Below, in pieces: positions 17,152 to 25,159 of a DNA stretch of 33,829 bases. The notes beneath the pieces were generated by a model, which was not told the origin of the DNA, did no database searches, and saw only the letters and a list, made by a program, of their open reading frames with translations. This DNA comes from CAUZEO01 sp963578625. Lineage in GTDB: Bacteria; Verrucomicrobiota; Kiritimatiellia; SLOV01. The translations under genes and the position numbers were made by a program. The stretch is taken from contig CAUZEO010000017.1 of assembly GCA_963578625.1 (NCBI GenBank), positions 1-33,829 of the forward strand. Direction: 5' to 3'. Numbering within the stretch: the stretch's first letter is position 1; each line of letters opens with the position of its first letter.

Positions 17152-19212
17152 ATGGGTGACATTTCACTGACGGACCGGATCCGCGGCTGTCTCACGGGGG
17201 CGGCCATCGGCGCGGAGCTTGGGTTCGCCCGCTGCGCGGAACCGGAGCGGTTCGCCGCCGCTACACCCGGAGAGATGTTCGATCTCGAACTTTCGCCTCT
17301 CCTCGATTTCGAGCATCGGCTGGAGACGGCCGATCTGTATCCGAGCGCGCGGCCGCTGGTAGATCTGGGTGTGCGCGCCTACCTCACGGCAAACGGCCGG
17401 GTTACCCCGGAGGGTTTCGGCCACCTGTTCCAGGACGACGAGGGCGCCGCGTTCCCGTCGATCCGCTGGGACGGGCTGCACACGGTGCAGGAGAGCCTGC
17501 GTGAGGGCATGCCGCCACGGGTGGCCGGCTTGTATACCGCGCCGTGCGGCGTGATCTGTGCAGCGATGCCCGCGGTCGGCATCTACCACTTCGCCCATCC
17601 CGCCTGCGCTTACCTGGACGGCGTGGAATTGGCCTCCGTGGCCCAGGCGCAAACCGGGGCCGATTGGGCAGGCCTCGCCGCCGCCGCCATCGCCGCGGCG
17701 TTCGTGCCGCGGACCACGGGCGAAGAGCTGACCAACGAGGTGCTCAATATCATCTTCGAACGGAATCGAGAGCTGTTCTACGACCTGGACTGGCCCCGAA
17801 TGGAGCAGGACCGCGCGACCGAAGAGGAATTCCTCGCCGACTGGCTGAGAGGCCGCTGGGAACCGCGATGCACACGGCATACGAACTGGATTGTGTACGA
17901 TCCCATGGGTTCCGTGATCCCGGTTGTGCGGCGCTATGCGGACGACCCGCGCAAGCTCATGGAGCTTCTGGTGGTGCCGTCCGATTTCCTGGGAAGACCA
18001 ACCGTGTCCGCCGTGATCGGCGGAGCGATCGCAGGAGCGATGCACGGCGTGGACGGTTTCCCGGCGGCATGGCTCGCGTGGGCCGGTCCCCTGGTTGAAC
18101 CCTGGATGAAAATCGCCGACATCGTGGATGACCGTGTGACAAAGGAACGCGAGGTGATCGAAGTCGTCAGTGCGCTCGCCGCACCGCAACCCAACGGCGA
18201 TTCGCTGCTCCGGGACAAGGTGCGCGGCTGCCTGCTGGCCGGGGCGATCGGGAATGCCATGGGATCGCCCATGGAAGGAAAGTTCTACCCGGAGATTGAC
18301 GCACAGTATCCAGACGGAATTACCACGGTGCTGGACCCCTCACAACTTGAACTGCAGGACGACAACCAGGCCGCGATGCACCTGGTCGAGACTTACCTGG
18401 CGGCGGGGGGCGGACCGGTCATGGCGCGTGACCTCGCCCGCACCTGGGAAGCGCATCTGAACCGCGACGGATTCTACTGCTTCTGCATGGGGCATGCCTA
18501 CGACCTGGTCCGGCAGGGCGCGGATCCCCGGGTCCTCGGCCACTGGAGCATCGTCACCGGATCCACCGTCATGTCCATGGAACCGGTCGGCCTGTATCAC
18601 ATCGCGGACCCGGAATCCGCCGTCATCGATGCCACCGCGATTTCGCACCTGTATCAGCGGGGTCTCGATGTGACCGCGGCCTGCATTCTGGTCGCCACGG
18701 TTGCCGATGCATTCCGGCCCGAGGCCACGGTCGAGAGCGTGTGCGAGACCGCCCTTGCCGCGGCGCCCGATACGCCGCTCCGGACGTTCGATCGACGCGC
18801 GTTCAAAAGCTGCCGCGACTACCTCGAAACCTGTTTGGAAATTGCGGACCGCTACGACGATGTAATGGCAGCCCGGGAGGAACTCTACGGACGGTGCCTT
18901 TTCTATCACATGATCGACCCACTGGAAGTGCTGGGACTTGCGCTCGCGATGCTCAAGATCGCCGGCGGCGACGTCCGGCAGGCGGCCATCGGCGGCACCA
19001 ACATCGGTCGCGACTCCGACACCATCGCCGGCCGGGCAGCGATGCTCGCCGGCACCTTGCGCGGCGCGGCGAACGTGCCCGGCGAGTGGATCGAGCTCTT
19101 CAGCGCCCAATCCCTCGAGCGAATCGACCACAACGCAGACGCCTTGGCCGGCCTGATCATCGACGGGCGACTGCCACGGTTGAGACGGCGGGTGGAACTC
19201 GCCAAGGGTTGA
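17152..19212 (+). CDS. Tandem ADP-ribosylglycohydrolase-family protein, N-terminal copy degenerate
   Basis: A 686-residue protein made of two homologous all-alpha domains. Domain 1 (residues ~5-335) begins DRIRGCLTGAAIGAELG; domain 2 (~352-686) begins DKVRGCLLAGAIGNAMGSP, the family hallmark. Domain 2 keeps an acidic pair in LQDDNQAA (position of the T-D-D-T motif) and the metal-binding C-terminal motif GGTNIGRDSDTIAG. Domain 1 lacks both: its equivalent region reads GRPTVSAVIGGAIAGAMHG, so it is probably a pseudo-domain. Family members use two Mg2+ ions to remove ADP-ribose from proteins or small molecules. No signal peptide; cytoplasmic. AAGGA (17137-17141) precedes ATG 17152. Spacing of 22 bp from the Doc stop suggests co-transcription with the toxin pair. 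It could instead be a nucleoside- or sugar-processing hydrolase. Confidence 0.87.
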   Translation: MGDISLTDRIRGCLTGAAIGAELGFARCAEPERFAAATPGEMFDLELSPLLDFEHRLETADLYPSARPLVDLGVRAYLTANGRVTPEGFGHLFQDDEGAAFPSIRWDGLHTVQESLREGMPPRVAGLYTAPCGVICAAMPAVGIYHFAHPACAYLDGVELASVAQAQTGADWAGLAAAAIAAAFVPRTTGEELTNEVLNIIFERNRELFYDLDWPRMEQDRATEEEFLADWLRGRWEPRCTRHTNWIVYDPMGSVIPVVRRYADDPRKLMELLVVPSDFLGRPTVSAVIGGAIAGAMHGVDGFPAAWLAWAGPLVEPWMKIADIVDDRVTKEREVIEVVSALAAPQPNGDSLLRDKVRGCLLAGAIGNAMGSPMEGKFYPEIDAQYPDGITTVLDPSQLELQDDNQAAMHLVETYLAAGGGPVMARDLARTWEAHLNRDGFYCFCMGHAYDLVRQGADPRVLGHWSIVTGSTVMSMEPVGLYHIADPESAVIDATAISHLYQRGLDVTAACILVATVADAFRPEATVESVCETALAAAPDTPLRTFDRRAFKSCRDYLETCLEIADRYDDVMAAREELYGRCLFYHMIDPLEVLGLALAMLKIAGGDVRQAAIGGTNIGRDSDTIAGRAAMLAGTLRGAANVPGEWIELFSAQSLERIDHNADALAGLIIDGRLPRLRRRVELAKG

Positions 19213-19282
19213 GGCGGGCTAAGCCAGTCGAAGGTTTCGCGCAATCCGTTGCCCGCCGGATGCTACGCGCCCACAACTTCCG

Positions 19283-20974
19283 CTACATTTCTTCTTTCCC
19301 GGCGAAAATTTTGACAGATTTCCAGATGCCGCCGGGCCCGACCTTGTTGTGGACCCGCACGGCCAGTTCATTGGGTTCGCCTGCGCGCACCCAGTCCGTG
19401 ATATCGATCTCGAACGCGCTGTTCCACGCGGAGGGACCGGCGGTGCTCTCGCCGGCCTTTCTGCCGTTCAACCAGATCCATGCCTGCTCGTCCACCGCGC
19501 CGAAAGCAAGCCAAAGCTGCTTGCCCGTCCAGTCTTCAGGTGCATCGAAGGTGGTGCGATACCAGACATAACCCGAGTACTGACTGTCGAGCTGATGGCC
19601 GTACCAATCGCCGATCTCGATGTCGATCCAGTCGTCCGGATCGTACCCATGGTACCATCGCTTTTTCTGGCCAATGTCCCCCGGGTCAAACCGGAATTTC
19701 CATGCCTTCGGGAAATCGTAGACTTCCTGGTACACCTTTCGGATCGCGGCGAAGACGATGGCATCGTCGACGTCCGCCCGGTTCCTGGCGCTGATGGTCA
19801 ATCCTATCTGGTCCGGCGGTGTTGCCGGAGCCGGTGTTGCTGATCCCGCCGGTGTGAAATCGTAGTCGAGGCGGTGCGGCTTTCGGGCGGCGGACACGGC
19901 GTCCAGATACTCCTGCGGCAGTTCCAGCCAGGGCACCGAATAAAGCCAGATCCAGCCATCGCTGTTGAGCATCGCGTAATGAATCGCGTGCTCGAATGCC
20001 TCGGGGCTGTGCCGGTTCCTCGAGAAATCCGTTGAGTCCAGGTCCATCTCGATACCGTCGGTTGCCTTCAGCCAGAAGGAGAAGGCGGCGCGGATTCGCT
20101 TGTCGTACCGGGCCGGGTCGCCGGAGTAGCGGGCGCTTTCCTCCTTGATCAGCCGGCGCAGCTCCCGGAAATCTTCGAAGCTCTCGGCGCTGTAGTCCTC
20201 ATGGCCGTCGATGAATTCCGCATCCGCCGTCGCATCCATCATGCCGTCGATGAAGGCGGGCCAGAGCCCCATGTGATACATGTCCAGGTGTTCTTTCTTC
20301 CAATTCTCCTTGGCGATGTGTGAGTTGCCGAAGGTGAACACGAAGATGGGGCGTGGAACATGGGAACAGAGGGCCTGCGCGAACTGCCGTCCGCGCTTGC
20401 GGGTCTGGGCCTGGTATTGCGCGAACGACCTGGCGATCCGGTCGGCCTGGGCCGTGTAATTGAACGGCTGAACGTTGTATTGCTCGTTGTCCAGGAGGAA
20501 TCCGATCGCGCCCGCTTCGGCGGAAGCCCGGGAGGCCAGGCGAATATTGCCCAGGATCGTGTCCCACCCGGCGTCGTCGAACCAATCCGTCCGAAGCTCC
20601 GCCGCGATGTTGATGCGGGTGAAGAACTGCATGCCGCTCTTGAATTCGAAGCTCTTCATTAACCGAACGTCTTCGCTCAGATCGTCCTGCGTATAGGTGA
20701 CACCGGTGGACATGCACTGATCCGTGAAATATCCCTTCTTGTTTGTAAGATTGAAGTTGAATGCCTGTATCGGCAGCCGATCCACCCGGGCGTAGTTGCC
20801 GGTCAGATCAGCGGGAGCGGGCTGACCCCCAGTGCCGGGGATCCCGCCGAAAGCCATGATCCTGATCGTTTCAGGATCGCCCGGATGCCTGGACGCGACA
20901 TCCGTGTGCGCACAGCCGCGCGATAGGCACGCGCACAACAGAAATAGACTGCATTTGAGATGGACGCTCTTCAC
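19283..20974 (-). CDS. Exported TIM-barrel protein with C-terminal GH2-type sugar-binding jelly roll
   Basis: A 563-residue protein starting at GTG 20974. The N-terminus KSVHLKCSLFLLCACLSRGC is a signal peptide with an atypical lipobox (S-R-G-C21), so it may be a lipoprotein. Residues ~35-390 look like a TIM barrel (FKSGMQFFTRINIAAELRTDW, GAIGFLLDNEQYN, SDGWIWLYSVPW); the D-N-E motif in LLDNEQY is a candidate catalytic or ligand site. Residues ~430-563 match the GH2 sugar-binding jelly roll: WYRTTFDAPEDWTGKQLWLAFGAVDEQAWIWLNGRKAGE, then NELAVRVHNKVGPGGIW. I infer a surface or periplasmic glycan-acting protein of unknown substrate. It lies 12 bp after the PhyH gene in the same operon and is convergent with the ADP-ribosylglycohydrolase gene (70 bp gap, no clear terminator). 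Confidence 0.72.
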   Translation of the reverse strand: MKSVHLKCSLFLLCACLSRGCAHTDVASRHPGDPETIRIMAFGGIPGTGGQPAPADLTGNYARVDRLPIQAFNFNLTNKKGYFTDQCMSTGVTYTQDDLSEDVRLMKSFEFKSGMQFFTRINIAAELRTDWFDDAGWDTILGNIRLASRASAEAGAIGFLLDNEQYNVQPFNYTAQADRIARSFAQYQAQTRKRGRQFAQALCSHVPRPIFVFTFGNSHIAKENWKKEHLDMYHMGLWPAFIDGMMDATADAEFIDGHEDYSAESFEDFRELRRLIKEESARYSGDPARYDKRIRAAFSFWLKATDGIEMDLDSTDFSRNRHSPEAFEHAIHYAMLNSDGWIWLYSVPWLELPQEYLDAVSAARKPHRLDYDFTPAGSATPAPATPPDQIGLTISARNRADVDDAIVFAAIRKVYQEVYDFPKAWKFRFDPGDIGQKKRWYHGYDPDDWIDIEIGDWYGHQLDSQYSGYVWYRTTFDAPEDWTGKQLWLAFGAVDEQAWIWLNGRKAGESTAGPSAWNSAFEIDITDWVRAGEPNELAVRVHNKVGPGGIWKSVKIFAGKEEM

Positions 20975-20986
20975 AAATCGGCCCCT

Positions 20987-21880
20987 TTAATCAACCGGTT
21001 CGCCGTCGCGGCAGACGACGGGAAAATGTTCACCGGCGTCGACCATCCGCTGTCCGACTTCCAACGAGATGAATTGGCACATGACGTGATCGCGACCGGT
21101 GAAGACTGCTTCGCTGGTCATGTAATGGATTGCAAGGGCCTGGCGGGGGCGGTCGGACTGGTTGAATGGCGATCCGTGCCAGGTCAACGAGTGGTGGAAA
21201 TGCACCTCGCCGCGCTGGACGGGGCAAGGCCGCGTCGTTACGGTCTGGATGAGCGCGTCGACCGGCGGGGTAAACGGCGGCAGGTTCGAGAATTCATCCC
21301 GGGTCTTGAGTTCCGTGGCCTGGCCCAGAAATTCGATCTGGTCGCCCCACCGGTGCGACCCGGGCACCATCCACATGCAACCGTTTTCGACATCGGCGGT
21401 GTCGAGCGGAATCCAGGCGCTCACCGGCGTCATCGGCTCGATGGAGGGCCAGAGCGGCGCGTCCTGGTGCCACGCCGTAGCCCCACCGGTCTGTGCCGGC
21501 TTGTACTGAACCTGGTCGTGCCATACCTGCAAATCCCCGAATCCGGTCAGCTGAGTAATGGCGCGGAGAATCAACGGATGGCGAATCAACCGCTCAAACG
21601 GCGGTGAGCACTCCCAGATATTTACGATCTGGTAGTTGGGATTCTTCGACACCAGCCCTCCGTCGGCATCGTAGCCCGCCCCCATGTCCCGGTAGAGAAC
21701 AGGCCGCGGTTCCGACTCGGTGAACCCCTCCGGTCCACGCTCGATCACCGCCGCCAGGGCATCCGAGAGTTCCGTGACTTCCTCCTCGGTCAAGACCATG
21801 CCGGCATTAAGAAAGCCGTCGCGGTGGAACTGGTCGACTTGCGCGTCGCTGAGGTGGTCGGAATTTGTTGTCATTGGCAT
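20987..21880 (-). CDS. Phytanoyl-CoA dioxygenase (PhyH) family protein
   Basis: A 297-residue Fe(II)/2-oxoglutarate oxygenase of the PhyH family. Fe ligands are H138 and D140 in TAWHQDAPLW and H235 in SLTWHGSPFN; R245 in DRPRQALAIHY is positioned to bind 2-oxoglutarate. The N-terminus (LSDAQVDQFHRDGFLNAGMVLTEEEV) is the usual PhyH opening, and VENGCMWMVPGSHRWG is the typical core strand and turn. It would hydroxylate a small molecule or a modified sugar; PhyH members in catabolic clusters of such bacteria have mostly unknown substrates. The start MPM gives two possible ATGs (21880 and 21874). It is the first gene of a two-gene operon, divergent from the esterase gene across a doubled palindrome. 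Confidence 0.9.
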   Translation of the reverse strand: MPMTTNSDHLSDAQVDQFHRDGFLNAGMVLTEEEVTELSDALAAVIERGPEGFTESEPRPVLYRDMGAGYDADGGLVSKNPNYQIVNIWECSPPFERLIRHPLILRAITQLTGFGDLQVWHDQVQYKPAQTGGATAWHQDAPLWPSIEPMTPVSAWIPLDTADVENGCMWMVPGSHRWGDQIEFLGQATELKTRDEFSNLPPFTPPVDALIQTVTTRPCPVQRGEVHFHHSLTWHGSPFNQSDRPRQALAIHYMTSEAVFTGRDHVMCQFISLEVGQRMVDAGEHFPVVCRDGEPVD

Positions 21881-21897
21881 ACTGGAAACTTACCGAT

Positions 21898-21925
21898 ACA
21901 ATAGTTACTTTTAGTGAATTCTCAA
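21898..21925 (-). promoter_or_regulatory. Possible promoter of the PhyH operon
   Basis: On the minus strand TTGAGA (21920-21925) and TATTGT (21898-21903) are separated by 16 bp, 17 bp before the ATG. Its -35 box lies 4 bp from the palindrome at 21930. Moderate match to sigma70 consensus only. Confidence 0.35.
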
Positions 21926-21929
21926 TCCA

Positions 21930-21970
21930 AAATCGATCCGACGGATTGGCGAGATCCGTCGGATCGATTT
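21930..21970. promoter_or_regulatory. Doubled palindrome in a divergent promoter gap (candidate operator)
   Basis: A perfect 17-bp inverted repeat (21930-21946 with 21954-21970) surrounds a 7-base loop TGGCGAG. Each arm also contains its own 11-base palindrome: ATCCGACGGAT (21936-21946) and ATCCGTCGGAT (21954-21964), centres 18 bp apart. It occupies the middle of the 115-bp gap between the divergent PhyH and esterase genes and has no T-run. It could be a pair of operator sites for a dimeric regulator, or a hairpin at the start of the esterase transcript. Confidence 0.65.
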
Positions 21971-21995
21971 CGGACGGCGTTTCAGAGAAACCGAC

Positions 21996-23600
21996 ATGCC
22001 CCCATTAACGATTCCTCTCCGCAAAACCGAAAATCTCCCTGGATTTGTCACCCACTGGCTGCTGTGCGGACCGTTCAATGAGGACGGCAAACGGTCCAGT
22101 TGCCGGGCACTTAAGAAGGACTACCTGGGAGGGGAAGGCAAGGCCAGGCCGAAGGCGGGACACCGCCAGGGCCGGGACGGCCTCGTGTGGCAGGCGCACG
22201 CAGTCCGGCACGGCTTTATCGTAAACCTCTCTCGCCGCTATTCCGCCAAGGGCATCGTCTCTTATGCCGTTGCCTACCTCGCGTGTCCCGCTGCCCGACC
22301 CGCACGGATCCTCCTGGGAAGCGACGACGGCTTCCTGCTGTACTTGAACGGCGAACGAATTGCCCGCAGGGACGTCCACCGCGGCCTGGGCGTCGACAGC
22401 GACAGCTTCGATGTAAGATTCAAGAGAGGCGTTAATGTAATCCTGATGAAGATCGAGCAGGATTATGGCGCCTACGAATTCTGCCTCCGGATCACCGATC
22501 CCGCCGGCAGGAGCATGAGGGGTCTTCGCGCATACCCAGACCATCCCCGGGTTCGAAATCCGGTCGATCCTGCGAAATCGAGAACGATCAGCGGGTACGA
22601 TTACCTGAGCCACAAGTTTGCCAACGCCGAACTGCGCCTGGCGTTTCACGCGGAAACGGCTGCGCAATACAAGTCGTGGAAGAATAGATTCCTTGCGCAG
22701 TACAAAGATCTTCTAGGCACCTTCCCGAAATCCTGCCCCCTGAATCCGCAGGTTACGGACGAGATCACCGTCGAGAACTTTCGACGCCTACGGGTTCTGA
22801 TCGATTTTGAACCCGGATTTTCAGTTCCCTGTTTCGTAACCGTTCCGAAACGAATCCCGCGAGGGTATAAACTGCCGGCCGTACTCTGCCTGCATGGTCA
22901 CGGCGGAGGGAAGAGGGACATGGTCGGCGAACTCCTGGGAACTCCTCACGAAGCGGAGTGGAGCGAACCGTACGCGATCGCGTTGCATGCCGCGCGCGCA
23001 GGATACATCACAATCAGTCCCGACTTCCTGGCTTTCGGGGAGCGGCTGGGGGGCCGCGATTTATACGGAGCGGGGCAGGACCCCTGCCCCGCCCAGTTCG
23101 CCTGGGGGCAGATGGCCGGTGTTCTTCCGACCGCTGTAAATATCGCGACGGTCAAACGTTGTATCGACTATCTGGGGACCTTGCCGGAAGTCGATACCAA
23201 GCGGATCGCGGCGGTCGGTCACTCGTTCGGCGGATACATGACCACGATGACGACGGCCGTCGAACGCCGGATCAAGGTTGCTGTCATCAGCGGATTCATG
23301 ATGACCAGCGCCGCCTATCACGGCAGGACCTGGACCTGCGGATCCCAGGTTGTCAACGGCCTTTTGAAGTACGGAGACCTTTCCGACATCGCCTGCACTT
23401 TCGCGCCGAGACCGACCCTGATCATCACCGGAAAATACGACTGCGTGACGCCGTTCCCGTTTGCCGCCGCCGCCTGCAAAAAGATCAAGAGAGCCTATGA
23501 GGTGGCCGGCGTTTCTGATAAAACCAGCCAGTTTGTCTTTCCCGGCGATCATGTGTTTCAACCCCAAGCTGCACTGGAGTGGTTGGAGAGATGGTTGTAG
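21996..23600 (+). CDS. Alpha/beta-hydrolase (acetyl-xylan-esterase/dienelactone-hydrolase-like) with N-terminal jelly roll
   Basis: A 534-residue two-domain protein. Residues 1-~185 form a beta-sandwich with VTHWLLCGPF near the start and LLGSDDGFLLYLNGERI...RGVNVILMKIEQDYGAYEFCLRI, the sugar-binding-type fold often fused to glycan enzymes. Residues ~270-534 are an alpha/beta-hydrolase: oxyanion region LCLHGHGGGKRD, nucleophile S410 in GHSFGG, acid D482 in TGKYDCVTP and histidine H519 in PGDHVFQP, a complete triad. The domain resembles large esterase families that include acetyl-xylan esterases and glucuronoyl-esterase-like proteins, so de-esterification of a glycan is the best guess. No signal peptide is seen, so it is presumably cytoplasmic. 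ATG 21996 lies 25 bp after the doubled palindrome. A glycosidase remnant follows. Confidence 0.82.
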   Translation: MPPLTIPLRKTENLPGFVTHWLLCGPFNEDGKRSSCRALKKDYLGGEGKARPKAGHRQGRDGLVWQAHAVRHGFIVNLSRRYSAKGIVSYAVAYLACPAARPARILLGSDDGFLLYLNGERIARRDVHRGLGVDSDSFDVRFKRGVNVILMKIEQDYGAYEFCLRITDPAGRSMRGLRAYPDHPRVRNPVDPAKSRTISGYDYLSHKFANAELRLAFHAETAAQYKSWKNRFLAQYKDLLGTFPKSCPLNPQVTDEITVENFRRLRVLIDFEPGFSVPCFVTVPKRIPRGYKLPAVLCLHGHGGGKRDMVGELLGTPHEAEWSEPYAIALHAARAGYITISPDFLAFGERLGGRDLYGAGQDPCPAQFAWGQMAGVLPTAVNIATVKRCIDYLGTLPEVDTKRIAAVGHSFGGYMTTMTTAVERRIKVAVISGFMMTSAAYHGRTWTCGSQVVNGLLKYGDLSDIACTFAPRPTLIITGKYDCVTPFPFAAAACKKIKRAYEVAGVSDKTSQFVFPGDHVFQPQAALEWLERWL

Positions 23601-23651
23601 CAGGATCCCCGGCCCTGGCGGCCGGGAGCCTGCGTCCAGGCATCCCGGCCA

Positions 23652-23997
23652 TTGGACAGCTCCAAGTTGCAGGCACCTTGCATCGTGCGCAATCCATCGG
23701 GGGGATTTAGCCTTTTTCACACGGCGGTGGGCCCCGACAAACCGTTCCGCGATTGCCATCGCCACGGATATGGCGGGCTACCGCTCGCGAATTTTCGTTG
23801 CGACTTCCACCAACGGCCTGGTGTGGGAACGGGGCCCGCGCCTTGTCGAAAGCGCCCGGTACGACGGAAAGGGCCTCGACGCCGTACACGCGAAGGATAT
23901 GTCACTGATCCAACTCGACGACGGCCGCTACCGGATGTACTACGCCGCCTGCAACATCCAGGGAAGCTGGCGAATCGCCAGCGCGGTGACAACATGA
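23652..23997 (+). pseudogene. Frameshifted remnant of a beta-propeller glycosidase (GH43/GH32-like)
   Basis: Two frames carry one protein pattern. From 23652 the first reads KLQAPCIVRNPSGGFSLFHTAVG then PDKPF; near 23750-23760 the pattern moves to a second frame with YRSRIFVATSTNGLVWERGP, then GKGLDAVHAKDMSLIQLDDGRYRMYYAA and WRIASAVTT before TGA 23995. N-G-L-x-W-E-R-G and D-D-G-R-Y-R-M-Y-Y are typical blades of five-bladed propeller glycosidases (GH43/GH32 style). At about 115 residues it is far shorter than such enzymes (300 or more) and has no start signal. It is a decayed fragment or a small exon-like relic; the frameshift could also be an assembly error, but the missing N-terminus could not. 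Confidence 0.6.
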
Positions 23998-24085
23998 ACC
24001 GAGCGGGACGGTAAATTTCCGCGGGCTTTCCCATTGCGAGTGCTCGCCTGATTTCGCTACTATGCTACGCTATTCGCGCTCACCT

Positions 24086-25156
24086 ATGGACATTCGCCAA
24101 CAACCGGAGTTTCCCCGTGTCCCTCGTCCGATCGTAGCCATCGGGGCCGGCGGCATCGTACGTGACGCGCACCTGCCGGCGTACGCGAAGTGTGGATTCT
24201 CGGTGGCGGGAGTGTACGACCCGGACCAGGAAAAAGCGCGCGCCCTCGCGCACGATTTCGGCATAGAGGTCGTGTACAAATCCTTGCCGGAAGCCATTGC
24301 CCGCGCCCCGAAAAGCGCCGTTTTCGATGTGGCGACGCCTGCCACGGCAGTTGCCGACATTGCCCGCGCGCTGCCCGACGGGGCCGCCGCCCTGCTGCAA
24401 AAGCCGATGGGCGAGAACCTCGAACAGGCGCGTGAGATCCGAGACATCTGCCGCGAAAAGAAACTGAAGGCAGCCGTCAATTTTCAGCTCCGATTCGCGC
24501 CGAACAACATCGGCGCCCGCAGCATGATCGACCAGGGCGCGATCGGGGAGCTCCACGACATCGACATCAACGTAAACGTTCATATGCCGTGGCACTTGTG
24601 GGGCTGGCTCGCGGAGATTCCGCGCGTCGAGATCGTCTATCACAGCATTCACTACGTGGACCTCGTTCGCTCGTTCCTGGGCAATCCGCGGGGAGTATAC
24701 GCCAGGACAACCAAGCACCCCTCGGCCCCGCACATGGCCGCCACTCGCTCCTCCATGATCCTCGACTACGGAGAAAACGTTCGCGCGAACATTACCACCA
24801 ATCACGGCCACGATTTCGGCGACAAACACCAATGGGCCTACGTAAAGTGGGAAGGCACGAAAGGCGCCGTCCGCACGCAGATCGGTGTGGTGTTGGACTA
24901 CCCGAAGGGTCGGCCGGACGAGCTGGAATACTGCATTGTGGCAGAAGGCGACGAGCGCGAATGGGTCCGCGCGCAACCGGAGGGCAACTGGTACCCGGAC
25001 GCCTTCGTGGGTACGATGGCGAGCCTGCAATGTTATGTCGAAGGCTCCTCCAATCTGCTGCCCACATCCATCGAGGACGCCTATCACACAATGGCGGTCG
25101 TGGAAGCCGCCTACGAATCCAGTGCCGCCGGCGGAACAGCGCCGGAATATGGATAG
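24086..25156 (+). CDS. Gfo/Idh/MocA family NAD(P)-dependent oxidoreductase
   Basis: A 356-residue enzyme from ATG 24086; an upstream in-frame ATG (24062) would add eight residues, and neither has a clear Shine-Dalgarno. The Rossmann motif VAIGAGGIVRDAHLPAY opens the protein, with SVAGVYDPDQEKARALA ending in the second strand. LLQKPMGENLEQA corresponds to the family E-K-P motif, here Q-K-P. The second domain carries VNFQLRFAPNN and EIVYHSIHYVDLVRSFLG, where H-S-x-H is placed like the family's catalytic H region. It oxidises or reduces a sugar or cyclitol hydroxyl. It heads a tight operon: three bases separate its stop from the CoA-transferase gene. With the short-chain dehydrogenase downstream it gives two redox steps in one pathway. 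Confidence 0.9.
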   Translation: MDIRQQPEFPRVPRPIVAIGAGGIVRDAHLPAYAKCGFSVAGVYDPDQEKARALAHDFGIEVVYKSLPEAIARAPKSAVFDVATPATAVADIARALPDGAAALLQKPMGENLEQAREIRDICREKKLKAAVNFQLRFAPNNIGARSMIDQGAIGELHDIDINVNVHMPWHLWGWLAEIPRVEIVYHSIHYVDLVRSFLGNPRGVYARTTKHPSAPHMAATRSSMILDYGENVRANITTNHGHDFGDKHQWAYVKWEGTKGAVRTQIGVVLDYPKGRPDELEYCIVAEGDEREWVRAQPEGNWYPDAFVGTMASLQCYVEGSSNLLPTSIEDAYHTMAVVEAAYESSAAGGTAPEYG

Positions 25157-25159
25157 GAA

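Noticed and set aside
18340..19131. 263-codon minus-strand ORF inside the ADP-ribosylglycohydrolase gene
   Set aside because: Lies opposite conserved catalytic motifs and has no motif or start signal of its own.
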